From positions 1,054,001 through 1,118,000 of the forward strand of contig NZ_BLRH01000034.1 of NCBI RefSeq assembly GCF_025996515.1: a DNA stretch of 64,000 bases. The letters are read 5' to 3'. Source of the stretch: Rhizohabitans arisaemae. Its GTDB lineage: Bacteria > Actinomycetota > Actinomycetes > Streptosporangiales > Streptosporangiaceae. The notes below the pieces were generated by a model, which was given only the letters and a program-made list of their open reading frames with translations, ran no database searches and was not told the DNA's origin. A program made the translations under genes and the position numbers. Shown piece after piece: positions 54,449-63,140 of this stretch (position 1 is the first letter of the stretch; each line of letters opens with the position of its first letter).

Positions 54449-55708
54449 TCATGCCACTCTCCATACCCGCCTGCTGGCCAACGGAATGAGGCCCGTGACA
54501 CCCAGCGCCACGCCCAGGACGGCGATCGCGACCGGCACGGAGTCAATGGCGGTGACCGCGCCCGCCACCAGCGGACCGAGCGGCATTGCCGCAGTGACGG
54601 CGGCGTTGAGTAGTGCGAAGACCCGGCCTCGCACCTCTTCCCGCACCTTCGTCTGGATGTACGCCGACACGCAGACCGATGCGCACCCAGACGGAATACC
54701 GATTACCAGGAACAACGGCACCATCGCCACAGGGGTGTCGACCATGGCGATTCCGAGCATGGCGACACCTTGAACGACGGCATTCAGAGCGAGGACTGGA
54801 CCCTTGCGCGAGTACACGAGCAAACGACGGGTCAGGAAGAGCCCGATGAAGCGGCCCGCCGCCCAGGTCCCGGTGAGCACGCCGTACCAGACGCCGCTGC
54901 TGTATCCGTGTTCCAATAGGACAGCGGGCAAGAGGAGCGTCAGGCCTGCGGCTGCCAGGTCGATGACCGGCAGGGTGGGCACCACCCGCCGCACCACCGT
55001 ATCGGTCCGGACGACCGCGAGTCCCTCGGCCGCCGAAGACCACCAGCCGTCGAGCGCACGGCGTAGCACCGCCCGATCCAGCGAGGTCTCCTGCCGCGTG
55101 AAGATCGGCTGAGCCCGGATCATGGCACTGAGAGACAGCAGGAACGTGCCAGCGTTGATCAGCATCGCCGTGACCGCGCCGACCGCCACGGCCAGCACCG
55201 CCAGGCCGGGCCCCGCCAAGCCGGCGATCATGCCGGCCGCGAGCACCCACACATCGAGGCGGATCAGCTGGCCCTCAGTGTGCGCCGCAGTTGCCAGAGC
55301 GGACTGCAGCGCCGGTTGGAACAGCATTCCGGCAACGCGGAGTGCCACCACGCTGACGAGAACGGCCACGAGGGAGAGCCCGAACCACCAGAGCACACCG
55401 GCGAAGATCAGTGAGGTGACCAATCGTGCCGCGTCCGACCAGACCAGGAGGCGGTGCCGCGGCAGGCGGTCTACCAGAACACCCGCGAACGGCGCCAGCA
55501 GTGCGCTCGGCAGGAACTGGGCAAGGCCGACCGTGAGGGTACCGGCCACAGCGCCGTACTGGGCGGTGACGAACCAGGCCACTGCGGCGAAGAACAGCCG
55601 GTCGCCGGCGGCAGACAGAGCCAGCGCCGACCAAGCGAGGAGGAAATGCTGCGGCAAGCGTGGCCGGGCTGCGGCTTCCGAGGACGACTTGGGCGCATGG
55701 GTGGGCAT
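54449..55708 (-). CDS. MFS transporter (MFS_3-like exporter) of the RiPP-like cluster
   Basis: A 419-residue membrane protein with about 12 hydrophobic segments and the MFS features LLAPFAGVLVDRLPRHRLLV and EEVRGRVFALLNA. Start ATG 55708, 8 bases after the TPR gene stop, gives a normal length. It is the last gene of a minus-strand operon that includes a ThiF-like enzyme and a short peptide gene, so export of, or immunity to, the mature peptide is the likely role. Confidence 0.85.
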   Translation of the reverse strand: MPTHAPKSSSEAAARPRLPQHFLLAWSALALSAAGDRLFFAAVAWFVTAQYGAVAGTLTVGLAQFLPSALLAPFAGVLVDRLPRHRLLVWSDAARLVTSLIFAGVLWWFGLSLVAVLVSVVALRVAGMLFQPALQSALATAAHTEGQLIRLDVWVLAAGMIAGLAGPGLAVLAVAVGAVTAMLINAGTFLLSLSAMIRAQPIFTRQETSLDRAVLRRALDGWWSSAAEGLAVVRTDTVVRRVVPTLPVIDLAAAGLTLLLPAVLLEHGYSSGVWYGVLTGTWAAGRFIGLFLTRRLLVYSRKGPVLALNAVVQGVAMLGIAMVDTPVAMVPLFLVIGIPSGCASVCVSAYIQTKVREEVRGRVFALLNAAVTAAMPLGPLVAGAVTAIDSVPVAIAVLGVALGVTGLIPLASRRVWRVA

Positions 55709-55716
55709 GGTCGTCC

Positions 55717-56964
55717 TTACCAGGTGCGACCGAGTGATTCGAGGACCGGCGGTGTCGGGTCCAATGCGGCCGAACGATGCAGCCAGTATCTGGCGGTGTC
55801 CTTCTGACCTGCCTCCGCGTACGCCACGGCCGCGAAAAAACAAGCCCGGGCCTGCTGTGCGAACTCACACGAGGCCGCCGCCGCGAAGGCGGACGCCGCG
55901 CTGAGCAGGTCGCCCTGGCCGATCATGACCTTGCCCAGGGCAAACCAGGATCGCGCGTCGTACGGGTCCAGGGCAACCAGCCGATGTGCGGCATCAGCCG
56001 CCTGCTCATGCCTGCCGAGCATTCCGGCTGTCTGGCTAAGCGTCTCAAGTGCTGGAAAGTGGTGGTCCCACAACAGCAGCTGCAGCGCGGCGTCGTCCGG
56101 CCGCTGCGCGGTCAGCAGGACATCTGCTTGGCACAGATGCTCGAGGGCGGTCTCCGCTTGCCCGGCGAGAAACGGGTGGAACGCCATAGCCCGGTGCAGG
56201 GTACTGCGGAGCAATGCAGATCGAAACTCGTTGTCACCGGAAAGGTCGCGCAGGATCGGCGCTCCCACCACGTAGGCACGGCTGAGCCGATCACCCGCCG
56301 GCCGACGTTCTTTTCCGCGCCGCACCAGCACAAACCGGATCAGTCGAACACGTTCCGGGATTGCGAGTGTCGGGTCTGCGGCCCGAGCCAACGCTGCCTC
56401 TTCGAACGCGTCGCTTGTGCCGTGCTGGATGAAGAAGGTCGAGGCGATGTCGGATGGGTGGTCGCTCATCCGGACAGCCGTGATCGGGTTCGCTTCAGGT
56501 TCGATCCGGTACAGGTCCAAGATGCTCTGTTTCGTGCCTAGCCGCCATAGGATCTGTGCCGCGTGCCGGAACAGGTCGTCTGACAGTTCATCCGAACCGG
56601 CAATGCCGGTGCAGACGCGGTGAAGCAGGGAGTCGGGCGCGGCGGCGGCGGACGGTGCCAGCGTGAGTCCGACGTCCTGCAGTCTTCCGAAGCCGGCCGC
56701 GACCAGAAGTCGCCACCAGCTCGGCACCACGGTGTCCATCGGCAGTGGAAGCTTGGTCCCGCCGTTGACAAACAGGTCAGCAAGCAGGTAAGTGGTGCGC
56801 GCGTGAAGCGGCGCCCGTGGCGAGGGCGGGCGCAGGTCGAAATACGTGGCGCACGATTCATCGTGTCCGGCCGCCGCCATCCGCTGCAGGCGGGTGGTGA
56901 GTGCCGCGCGTCCGCCTGGCGGCGCATAGCTGCGCAACATCGCCATCGTTGTCTTGGCATTCAT
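55717..56964 (-). CDS. TPR-repeat protein of the RiPP-like cluster
   Basis: A 415-residue protein with helical repeats throughout. The best TPR units are near the C-terminus (HEQAADAAHRLVALDPYDAR, SWFALGKVMIGQGDLLSAAS). It has no catalytic motif, signal peptide or membrane segment. The start overlaps the stop of the S9 peptidase gene (ATGA), so the two are translationally coupled. It may act as a scaffold or as a regulator of the peptide pathway; no known RiPP family partner could be assigned. Confidence 0.7.
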   Translation of the reverse strand: MNAKTTMAMLRSYAPPGGRAALTTRLQRMAAAGHDESCATYFDLRPPSPRAPLHARTTYLLADLFVNGGTKLPLPMDTVVPSWWRLLVAAGFGRLQDVGLTLAPSAAAAPDSLLHRVCTGIAGSDELSDDLFRHAAQILWRLGTKQSILDLYRIEPEANPITAVRMSDHPSDIASTFFIQHGTSDAFEEAALARAADPTLAIPERVRLIRFVLVRRGKERRPAGDRLSRAYVVGAPILRDLSGDNEFRSALLRSTLHRAMAFHPFLAGQAETALEHLCQADVLLTAQRPDDAALQLLLWDHHFPALETLSQTAGMLGRHEQAADAAHRLVALDPYDARSWFALGKVMIGQGDLLSAASAFAAAASCEFAQQARACFFAAVAYAEAGQKDTARYWLHRSAALDPTPPVLESLGRTW

Positions 56965-58622
56965 GGCAATCCAACTCCTCTGAGCCACGCGTCCAGAAAG
57001 CGAACCGTCTCCGCGATGGATTCTCGGCGCCGGGGAATATGCGATTCACCGACGAGCCTGAGCACGGCAGCCGGTTTGTCCCGGTCGACGGCTTGCGCCG
57101 TCACCGCCGCGGAAGCCGTGATGTCGGCTGTGCCGTAGACGACTCGCCAATCCTTGGGGAGGTCCTGGGCCTGTTGCTTCGGGCAAGGCGGCTCCGCACC
57201 GGGCACGAACGCCTGGTGTAGGAATCTGGTCAGCGGGCTGTTCACGGCTACCGGGTCGGCGCCCATGGCCAACAGGTCGGCAGTGGTCCACGGACCGTTC
57301 ATGGTCACCAGGCCGGCGACCGGTGCGTCGAGATGAGCCACCGCACGGGCTGACAGAAAGGCACCGTAGCTATGCCCGACGAAGGCCAGCTCGGTACCTG
57401 GATCGCGAAGGCCGAACCGACGCATAAGGGCGCGGGCCGCCTCGGCCACCAGGGCCGCGTCGCGAGTACCGAACTGACCCCGACGGAAGATCGGGAGACG
57501 ACCGAGAACGGCAGCGGTATAGGGCGCTTCAAGCTGAACGACCGTCCAACCACGTTCCTCTATCGTTTCCACGATGGGATCCCAGCCGGGCAGCCATTCA
57601 CCGTACGGACCGCCGCGCAGCAGAATCACCAGGCCGACGGGCGGCCGGTCGGAGCGGAATGTGATCGTGCGCAGCGAGCCCTCGGACGTCTCCACCGAGC
57701 CGAACTCGGAGTGGGAGGGACCCAACAGCGGCAGAAGTGCCGTCTCCATTGTTGTCGGCGGCATCCGGTGCCGGGTGGCGATCGCCGCCACCGCATCACC
57801 GGAGCGGAACAGTCGGCCCAAGGTCCATCCGGCGAGGGTCTCATTCCGCCGGCTATTGTCGTCAAACGAATGCGTAGTGAGTATCGAGTCCGGCCACCGG
57901 CGAGTGACCCAGCACAGCCGCTCCTCGTCCAGCCAGCAGATCCCCGGGATCGCCTCAGCGTCTGGGACGTCGATCAGCCGACCGTTCTCAACCGACACGA
58001 TCCGGCCGCCGAGCACCAGTGCGATTCGTCGGCCCATTGGCGAGATCGCCATGTCCTGGGGTCGGCTGCCCAGGGCGATGGTGGTGACCTCCAGACTCCC
58101 GTCGTGCCAAGAGGTGATCCGGATATGGAATCCGCTGGGACCGCCGACCACCCAGGCCGCTCCGTCGACCCCTGCTGCCTGCACGAGGTCGGGAATGATT
58201 TCGTCAGCGTCGCCCGTGACCTCTAGGTTTCCGGGGGGCTCCTGCGTGGGCACCAGCGAAGGGAACCGGATTCCGGCCGGAGAGACGACACAGAGCCGGG
58301 ATTGGACGACGCAAGGTACCTCGCCGACCTCCAGCTCCACCACCGGGATAAGGGACGGCAGGGTCACCACTGCCGCCGGGACCGCACCGCCACCGATCTC
58401 GGCGAGCAGGACTCCGTCAACGTCTCCGAGGACCCGGCGCACGCCACAACCGCGGACGTCATAAACGTGGTCGCCGTGTGGAGTTCGTATGATCACGCGC
58501 TCCGGCACCCCATGGCCCTCGACGACCGCCACGCGATCGTTGCCGAGCATGGATACCGACAGCGGCAGGGAGACCGACATAATCCGTGCGACGAGATCGT
58601 TGATGTCGTGTTCGTGCCGCAT
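56961..58622 (-). CDS. S9-family (prolyl oligopeptidase-type) peptidase
   Basis: A 553-residue cytoplasmic hydrolase. The N-terminal about 300 residues are beta-strand rich, consistent with the gating propeller of S9 peptidases. The C-terminal alpha/beta hydrolase domain has nucleophile S418 in GHSYG, D500 in YGTADIT and H528 in GESHIPRR. In this cluster it is the probable protease that removes the leader or trims the modified peptide. It follows the precursor gene and a long hairpin. Confidence 0.82.
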   Translation of the reverse strand: MRHEHDINDLVARIMSVSLPLSVSMLGNDRVAVVEGHGVPERVIIRTPHGDHVYDVRGCGVRRVLGDVDGVLLAEIGGGAVPAAVVTLPSLIPVVELEVGEVPCVVQSRLCVVSPAGIRFPSLVPTQEPPGNLEVTGDADEIIPDLVQAAGVDGAAWVVGGPSGFHIRITSWHDGSLEVTTIALGSRPQDMAISPMGRRIALVLGGRIVSVENGRLIDVPDAEAIPGICWLDEERLCWVTRRWPDSILTTHSFDDNSRRNETLAGWTLGRLFRSGDAVAAIATRHRMPPTTMETALLPLLGPSHSEFGSVETSEGSLRTITFRSDRPPVGLVILLRGGPYGEWLPGWDPIVETIEERGWTVVQLEAPYTAAVLGRLPIFRRGQFGTRDAALVAEAARALMRRFGLRDPGTELAFVGHSYGAFLSARAVAHLDAPVAGLVTMNGPWTTADLLAMGADPVAVNSPLTRFLHQAFVPGAEPPCPKQQAQDLPKDWRVVYGTADITASAAVTAQAVDRDKPAAVLRLVGESHIPRRRESIAETVRFLDAWLRGVGLP

Positions 58623-58671
58623 CCGTACCCCACTTCGACGCTAGCCACCGTCTCCCCAGCCGTAGAGTTTG

Positions 58672-58714
58672 AAGGTCGCCTGAGCGCCGATAAGCGCGGC
58701 GCTCAGGCGACCTT
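58672..58714 (-). terminator. perfect 17-bp hairpin after the precursor peptide gene
   Basis: AAGGTCGCCTGAGCGCC (58672-58688) pairs with its exact complement at 58698-58714 over a 9-base loop. It lies 15 bases after the peptide stop and before the S9 gene. A partial terminator here would give more precursor message than downstream message, a common RiPP layout. Confidence 0.8.
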
Positions 58715-58728
58715 TCTCAACACACGGC

Positions 58729-58803
58729 TCAGAGGCCGTACTCCCATTCGTTGAGTGCTTCGTAGATCTCTACGACCTCATCCGCAACTTCGATTTCCTG
58801 CAT
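58729..58803 (-). CDS. 24-residue acidic peptide, candidate RiPP precursor
   Basis: A very short gene between the ThiF-like gene and the hairpin. The ATG complement is at 58801-58803. GGAGGTGA stands 5 bases before it, the strongest ribosome binding site in this part of the window. The peptide starts MQEIEVADEV and ends NEWEYGL, with eight Glu, one Asp and no Lys or Arg. The C-terminal part has Asn-Glu-Trp-Glu-Tyr, chemically suitable for Glu-based cyclisation as in pantocin A. It does not end in Asn or Asp, so it is not microcin C7-like. A role as substrate of the adjacent E1-like enzyme is inferred from position and size. Confidence 0.7.
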   Translation of the reverse strand: MQEIEVADEVVEIYEALNEWEYGL

Positions 58804-58832
58804 TGTCTTCACCTCCGATCCGAAAGAAGGGG

Positions 58833-59927
58833 TCATGCCAAGCTCCGAGCGCGACAGCTGATCAGGCAGTCGTCACGCGGAGCAAGTTCGAGGAATTGCC
58901 CATCCAGGAGATTCGCCCCTTTTTGCAGAACTCGATTGAGCGTGGCCGGCTCTTGATGCCTGGCGAGGTAGCGCACGGCCTCCTGAACCAGCAATGCTGA
59001 ATCAGCGCACGGCTGAGGGGACAGGGTCCCGGCCGCGACCAAGGCGAATCGGTCGATGGCAGCGAAGGTGGCATCGCCGGCGTGGCGGGCACGGGCCAGC
59101 AACATCGCCTGCAGGCATCCCGCGCACGCGGATCGTCCCGGGATGAACAGCGGGCCGACACGGCCGCCACCGGTCTGGATAGACGGGATGCCCAGGCGCA
59201 GCGACGCCTGTGACACCCACAGCCGGATCGTTCGGTGCGGAGTGTCCGCGGCACCGATGATCAGGGCGCTGTCGCGTGCGGCCTCCGCGATCTCCTCCGA
59301 GCTGGTCATCATCCGCTGCTCGAATCTCAGGTCGGCGGCCGGGAACATGGACGCGAGGCGTTTCTGGAGGACGGCGGCCTTCGGCCGGCCGATGTCGTTC
59401 GTGTCCACCAGCGCGGTTCGGTTCAGGTTGCTGGCCGCCACGACATCGCCGTCCACGGCCGTCATCGCGCCGATGCCGGCGAGGAGCAATTGGTAAGCGA
59501 TCCAGCTGCCGGCTCCGCCCAGTCCGAGGACGAGCACACGAGCCGAATGCAGTCGCTCGAGGTATTCGAAGCGATCGACATCCGATGTCTCGTAAGCACC
59601 GAAGTAGCGCAATGAACGCGCATGGCGGTCCAGTTCAGCGGCCGGGATACTCGTCGGCCGGGCCGGTGACTGCAGCGCCGCTACATTGTCCAATGCCTCA
59701 AGGAATCGTTCGGCGGTGTTGAGACTGTTCACATTGAGCTCGCCGCCTATCCCGGAAAGAAACTCTGCTCGGGTCATACCGAGGACCAGTGCTTCTACTG
59801 CCTTCGCCCAACTCGGCGAGAAGGGAACGCGGACGGATCGGCCACGACTGTTGACCACGATCTGTGAGTCGATGACCATCGTCGTGACATTTTGGCGCAG
59901 CTGAAGAAGATCATCATTCGCCGTCAT
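58833..59927 (-). CDS. ThiF/MccB/PaaA-like E1 enzyme with N-terminal RRE-like domain
   Basis: A 364-residue E1-superfamily enzyme. Residues about 1-95 form a winged-helix-like region (VRVPFSPSWAKAVEALVLG) in the place of the peptide-binding RRE of MccB and PaaA. The adenylation domain has GLGGAGS (135-141), D159 and D161 in VDGD, and SNLNR (166-170). Four Cys (268, 271, 354, 358) form a CxxC/CxxxC zinc site. Length and layout fit MccB and PaaA (about 350-370). It should adenylate a carboxylate of the 24-residue peptide encoded 29 bases downstream, leading to a phosphoramidate or a ring. No YcaO is present, so it is not a TOMM F-protein. Confidence 0.82.
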   Translation of the reverse strand: MTANDDLLQLRQNVTTMVIDSQIVVNSRGRSVRVPFSPSWAKAVEALVLGMTRAEFLSGIGGELNVNSLNTAERFLEALDNVAALQSPARPTSIPAAELDRHARSLRYFGAYETSDVDRFEYLERLHSARVLVLGLGGAGSWIAYQLLLAGIGAMTAVDGDVVAASNLNRTALVDTNDIGRPKAAVLQKRLASMFPAADLRFEQRMMTSSEEIAEAARDSALIIGAADTPHRTIRLWVSQASLRLGIPSIQTGGGRVGPLFIPGRSACAGCLQAMLLARARHAGDATFAAIDRFALVAAGTLSPQPCADSALLVQEAVRYLARHQEPATLNRVLQKGANLLDGQFLELAPRDDCLISCRARSLA

Positions 59928-60472
59928 AGCCGTCCCCCGTGTGATCTGAGTGGGTATGGCACAGCACTCACTCGTTCAATCCGCCGTAGCCCTCTCGCCC
60001 GCGAGGGTGGCCCGGACTACAAGCGACTCAGCCCCCTGAACACCGAACCGGAGCACAGCTGCAAGCGCATGCATAGTTGCCCCCTCAGTTGATCTCCGCC
60101 CGATTTCCGAAGCCTGTCGAGAGCGTGTATAGGCGGCGTATAACCTCCCGGCTCCGATGCCCGGCGACCTTTCTCCCGAGCAGGCTCGGCTCGGTCCTTC
60201 TGACGACTACTACAGCCCACCGCCTGCAGGTTCCAGCCGTCTGCGAGTCCCTGGGACGTCCACGAGCCCGTATATGCGGGATGTGTACAACCAGGCTCCA
60301 TGCCCGATGCGGGCACATACTTCGCGGCAACCGTGGCACTTCCCCATGGCACACCAGGCGCGGATCTCACGGTGCCGACCCACGCCACCCGCATCCTGGC
60401 CGGCTACTGAGACGCGACGCCGTCTAGATTGTCCCGTGTGACATTTCACTAACAAGGAAAGATGAGTCGCCC
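59928..60472. other. 545-base gap upstream of the ThiF-like gene
   Basis: It contains the promoter region for the minus-strand cluster. One minus-strand mini-ORF (59976-60074) could encode a 32-residue peptide starting MHALAAVLRF, after GAGGGGGC. A plus-strand mini-ORF (60300-60410, starting MPDAGTYFAA) ends in a protein-like frame. Neither has independent support. Confidence 0.4.
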
Positions 60473-61261
60473 ATGCGCATTCTCGTGACCGGAGCGGCCG
60501 GAGGGATCGGCACCCTGCTGCGCCCCCGGCTGGCCCGCCCCGGGCGGACCCTGCGTCTGCTCGACGTGGTGGCCGTCGAGCCGGGAGAGGGGGAGGAGGC
60601 GGTGACCGCCGACGTCACCGACGCCGAGGCCGTACTCGCGGCGATGCGCGACGTCGACGCGGTGCTGCACCTCGGCGGGCACAGCCTGGAGACCGCCTGG
60701 GAGCGGATCCTGCACGTCAACGTGCACGGCACCCAGGTGGTGCTGGACGCGGCCCGGAAAGCCGGGGTCCGGCGGGTCGTGCTGGCGAGCAGCAACCACG
60801 CGGCGGGGTTCCACCCGCGCACCGCAGGCGAGGCCCCGGACGACCTGTCCGCCCGGCCCGACACCTACTACGGCGTGAGCAAGGTGGCGACGGAGTCGCT
60901 CGGCAGCCTCTACCACGACCGGTTCGGGATGGACGTGGTGGCCCTGCGCATCGGCACCTGCGAAACCCGGCCCCCGGACCTGCGCGCGCTCAGCACCTGG
61001 CTCTCCCCCGACGACTGCGCCCGCCTGGTGGAGGCCTCCCTGGCCGCCACCGGATTCCACCTGGTCTGGGGTGTGTCCGCCAACACCCGGCGCTGGTGGT
61101 CCCCCGACGGCGGCCGGGCCATCGGATACGAGCCGCAGGACGACGCCGAGCGGTACGCGCCCGAGCTGATCGCCGCCCATGGGGAACCCGACCTCGCCGA
61201 CCCCGCGCACGCCCGGCTCGGCGGGTCCTTCTGCGTACAGGAACTCGGAGCAGACCTATGA
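60473..61261 (+). CDS. NAD-dependent epimerase/dehydratase, uronate dehydrogenase-like
   Basis: A 262-residue extended SDR. NAD-binding GAAGGIG is at 7-13, S at ASSNHAAGFH, and Y133-x3-K137 in YYGVSK. The pattern and length match bacterial uronate dehydrogenases, which oxidise D-glucuronate or D-galacturonate to aldarolactones. ATG 60473 follows AAGGAAAG. It overlaps a 2,5-dioxovalerate dehydrogenase-like gene, which supports an oxidative uronate pathway. Confidence 0.82.
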   Translation: MRILVTGAAGGIGTLLRPRLARPGRTLRLLDVVAVEPGEGEEAVTADVTDAEAVLAAMRDVDAVLHLGGHSLETAWERILHVNVHGTQVVLDAARKAGVRRVVLASSNHAAGFHPRTAGEAPDDLSARPDTYYGVSKVATESLGSLYHDRFGMDVVALRIGTCETRPPDLRALSTWLSPDDCARLVEASLAATGFHLVWGVSANTRRWWSPDGGRAIGYEPQDDAERYAPELIAAHGEPDLADPAHARLGGSFCVQELGADL

Positions 61262-62706
61262 CGACGATCACGGATTCACCGGACCACGAGGTCGACCACG
61301 CCGTCGCCGCCGCGCTCCGTGCGGGTACGGCCTGGCGGCGCACCCCGGCGGCGGACCGCGCGGCCGTCCTGGACGCCGCCGCGGACGCCCTCGCCGAGGC
61401 CGCCGAGACGCTCTGGCCGGTGGCCGACGCCGAAACCCGCCTGGGTGAGACACGGCTCCGGGGCGAGATCGCCCGTACGGCGGGCCAGTTCCGGCTCTTC
61501 GCCCAGGTGGTCGGGGACGGCGGGTATCTGGACGCCGTGATCGACCACGCCGACCCCGCGGCGGTTCCCCCCAAACCCGACCTGCGCCGGGTCAACCACC
61601 CGCTCCCCGGGGTGGTCGGCGTGTTCGCGGCCGGGAACTTCCCGTTCGCCTTCTCGGTGGCCGGGGGCGACACCGCCTCCGCGCTCGCCGCCGGATGCCC
61701 GGTCGTGGTCAAAGCCCACCCGGGGCACCCGCGCACCTCCGACCTGGTCGCCCGGACCGTCCGCGCCGCGCTGCCGTCCCCGGACCTGCTGGGCCTCGTG
61801 CACGGCTTCGACGCCGGGGGACGGCTGGCCAGGCATCCCGGGGTCGCCGCGATCGGTTTCACCGGGTCGATCGCGGGCGGACAGGCCGTACAGGCGCTCA
61901 TCGGGGAGCGTCCTGACCCGATCCCGTTCTACGGCGAACTCGGCAGCGCCAACCCCGTGGTGGTGCTCCCCTCGGCGCTGCGGGGGGATGTGACGGCGCT
62001 GGCCCGGGGGTTCGCCGGGTCGCTCACCCTGGGGGTGGGACAGTTCTGCACCAACCCGGGGCTGCTCTTCGTCCCCGAGGACGACCGGCTGCTCACGGCG
62101 GTCGCCGAGGCGGTGGCCGCGACCGCGGGCGGGCCGATGCTCACCGAGCGGATCAGGGACGGCTACCTCGGCGGACTGGACCGCCTGGCGGGTCTGCGGG
62201 TGCTGGCCGAGGGGAGCGCCGGGGCCGGGGAGCCCGAGGTCGTCCCCCGGGTCTTCACCGCGGACCTGGCCGAGTTCGCCGCGGGGCTGCCGGGGATCGC
62301 CGAGGAGTGCTTCGGGCCCGCCGCGATCGTGGTCGTCTACCGGGACCCGGGCGACCTCCCGGCGGTCCTGTCCCGGCTCGCCGGGTCGCTCACCGCGACC
62401 GTGCACGCCCTCGACCCGGCCGAGGCCGCGGAGATCGCCGAGGTGCTCAGGCCGCTCGCCGGGCGCCTGATCTGGAACGGCTGGCCCACCGGGGTCGCGG
62501 TGAACTGGGCGATCCACCACGGCGGCCCCTGGCCGGCCAGCACCTCGCCGGCGCACACCTCCGTCGGCTCGGGTGCCATCGCCCGCTGGGTGACCCCCGT
62601 CGCCTACCAGGATTGGCCGGAGGGGTTGCTCCCGCCGGAGCTCCGCGCGGACAACCCGCTCGGCGTCCCCCGCCGTGTGGACGGTCGGCTTCACCCCGGG
62701 AAGTAG
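61258..62706 (+). CDS. aldehyde dehydrogenase, alpha-ketoglutaric semialdehyde (2,5-dioxovalerate) dehydrogenase type
   Basis: A 482-residue NAD(P)-dependent aldehyde dehydrogenase. Catalytic C264 is in GQFCTNPG and E227 in FYGELGSANP. The FAAGNFPFAFSVAGGDTASA segment is typical of the 2,5-dioxovalerate dehydrogenase group. Start ATG overlaps the uronate dehydrogenase stop (ATGA). It would convert 2,5-dioxopentanoate to 2-oxoglutarate, the last step of oxidative uronate or pentose breakdown. Middle steps (dehydratases) are not in the window. Confidence 0.85.
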   Translation: MTTITDSPDHEVDHAVAAALRAGTAWRRTPAADRAAVLDAAADALAEAAETLWPVADAETRLGETRLRGEIARTAGQFRLFAQVVGDGGYLDAVIDHADPAAVPPKPDLRRVNHPLPGVVGVFAAGNFPFAFSVAGGDTASALAAGCPVVVKAHPGHPRTSDLVARTVRAALPSPDLLGLVHGFDAGGRLARHPGVAAIGFTGSIAGGQAVQALIGERPDPIPFYGELGSANPVVVLPSALRGDVTALARGFAGSLTLGVGQFCTNPGLLFVPEDDRLLTAVAEAVAATAGGPMLTERIRDGYLGGLDRLAGLRVLAEGSAGAGEPEVVPRVFTADLAEFAAGLPGIAEECFGPAAIVVVYRDPGDLPAVLSRLAGSLTATVHALDPAEAAEIAEVLRPLAGRLIWNGWPTGVAVNWAIHHGGPWPASTSPAHTSVGSGAIARWVTPVAYQDWPEGLLPPELRADNPLGVPRRVDGRLHPGK

Positions 62707-62710
62707 CCCG

Positions 62711-62750
62711 CCGGAGGCGGGGTACGGGCTACGGCCGGCCCCGCCTCCGG
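62711..62750 (+). terminator. 12-bp hairpin after the uronate operon
   Basis: CCGGAGGCGGGG (62711-62722) pairs perfectly with CCCCGCCTCCGG (62739-62750), 5 bases after the aldehyde dehydrogenase stop. Confidence 0.8.
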
Positions 62751-63013
62751 CCGTACCGGAGCCGATCGGGTACGGGCCGCGCCGGGTCGTCTCCCGCGCG
62801 GGGCTTGACGTTCCGGGGCGATCGCGGTGACTCGCGGCTTCGCCGCCCGGCGGCCGTACCGTCCGGGTGTCCGGCGCGGCTCAAGGCCGCGATCACCGGC
62901 GACGTTCCAACGACTCCATCAGCGGGCGGGGGCTGTCTGACGCTCCCGCCCTGTCTACAACGTTCCGTCGCGGCCTCTCGCTCCGTCTGTCGGACTGAGG
63001 AGCCAGCACTTGT

Positions 63014-63134
63014 CCGTAAATATGCATATATATGCCATTTACGGCTTTCAAATATTCCCAAATCAAATTCAATGCACGCGGAGTAATTTAGGCAGTTAAT
63101 CTCCATGACAAGGATTTAAACTCCATGTAAGGAG
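63014..63134 (+). promoter_or_regulatory. AT-rich promoter with inverted repeat and mini upstream ORFs
   Basis: CCGTAAAT (63014-63021) and ATTTACGG (63037-63044) form an inverted repeat around an AT-rich centre. Closer to the gene, CTCCATG occurs twice (63101, 63121). The first ATG (63105) opens a 4-codon ORF; the second is ATG-TAA (63125-63130), whose TAA abuts the GGAG of the peptidase gene. CTCC and GGAG are complementary, so the ribosome site could be masked. The rest of the gap from 62751 shows no gene. Confidence 0.55.
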
Positions 63135-63140
63135 ATATAG

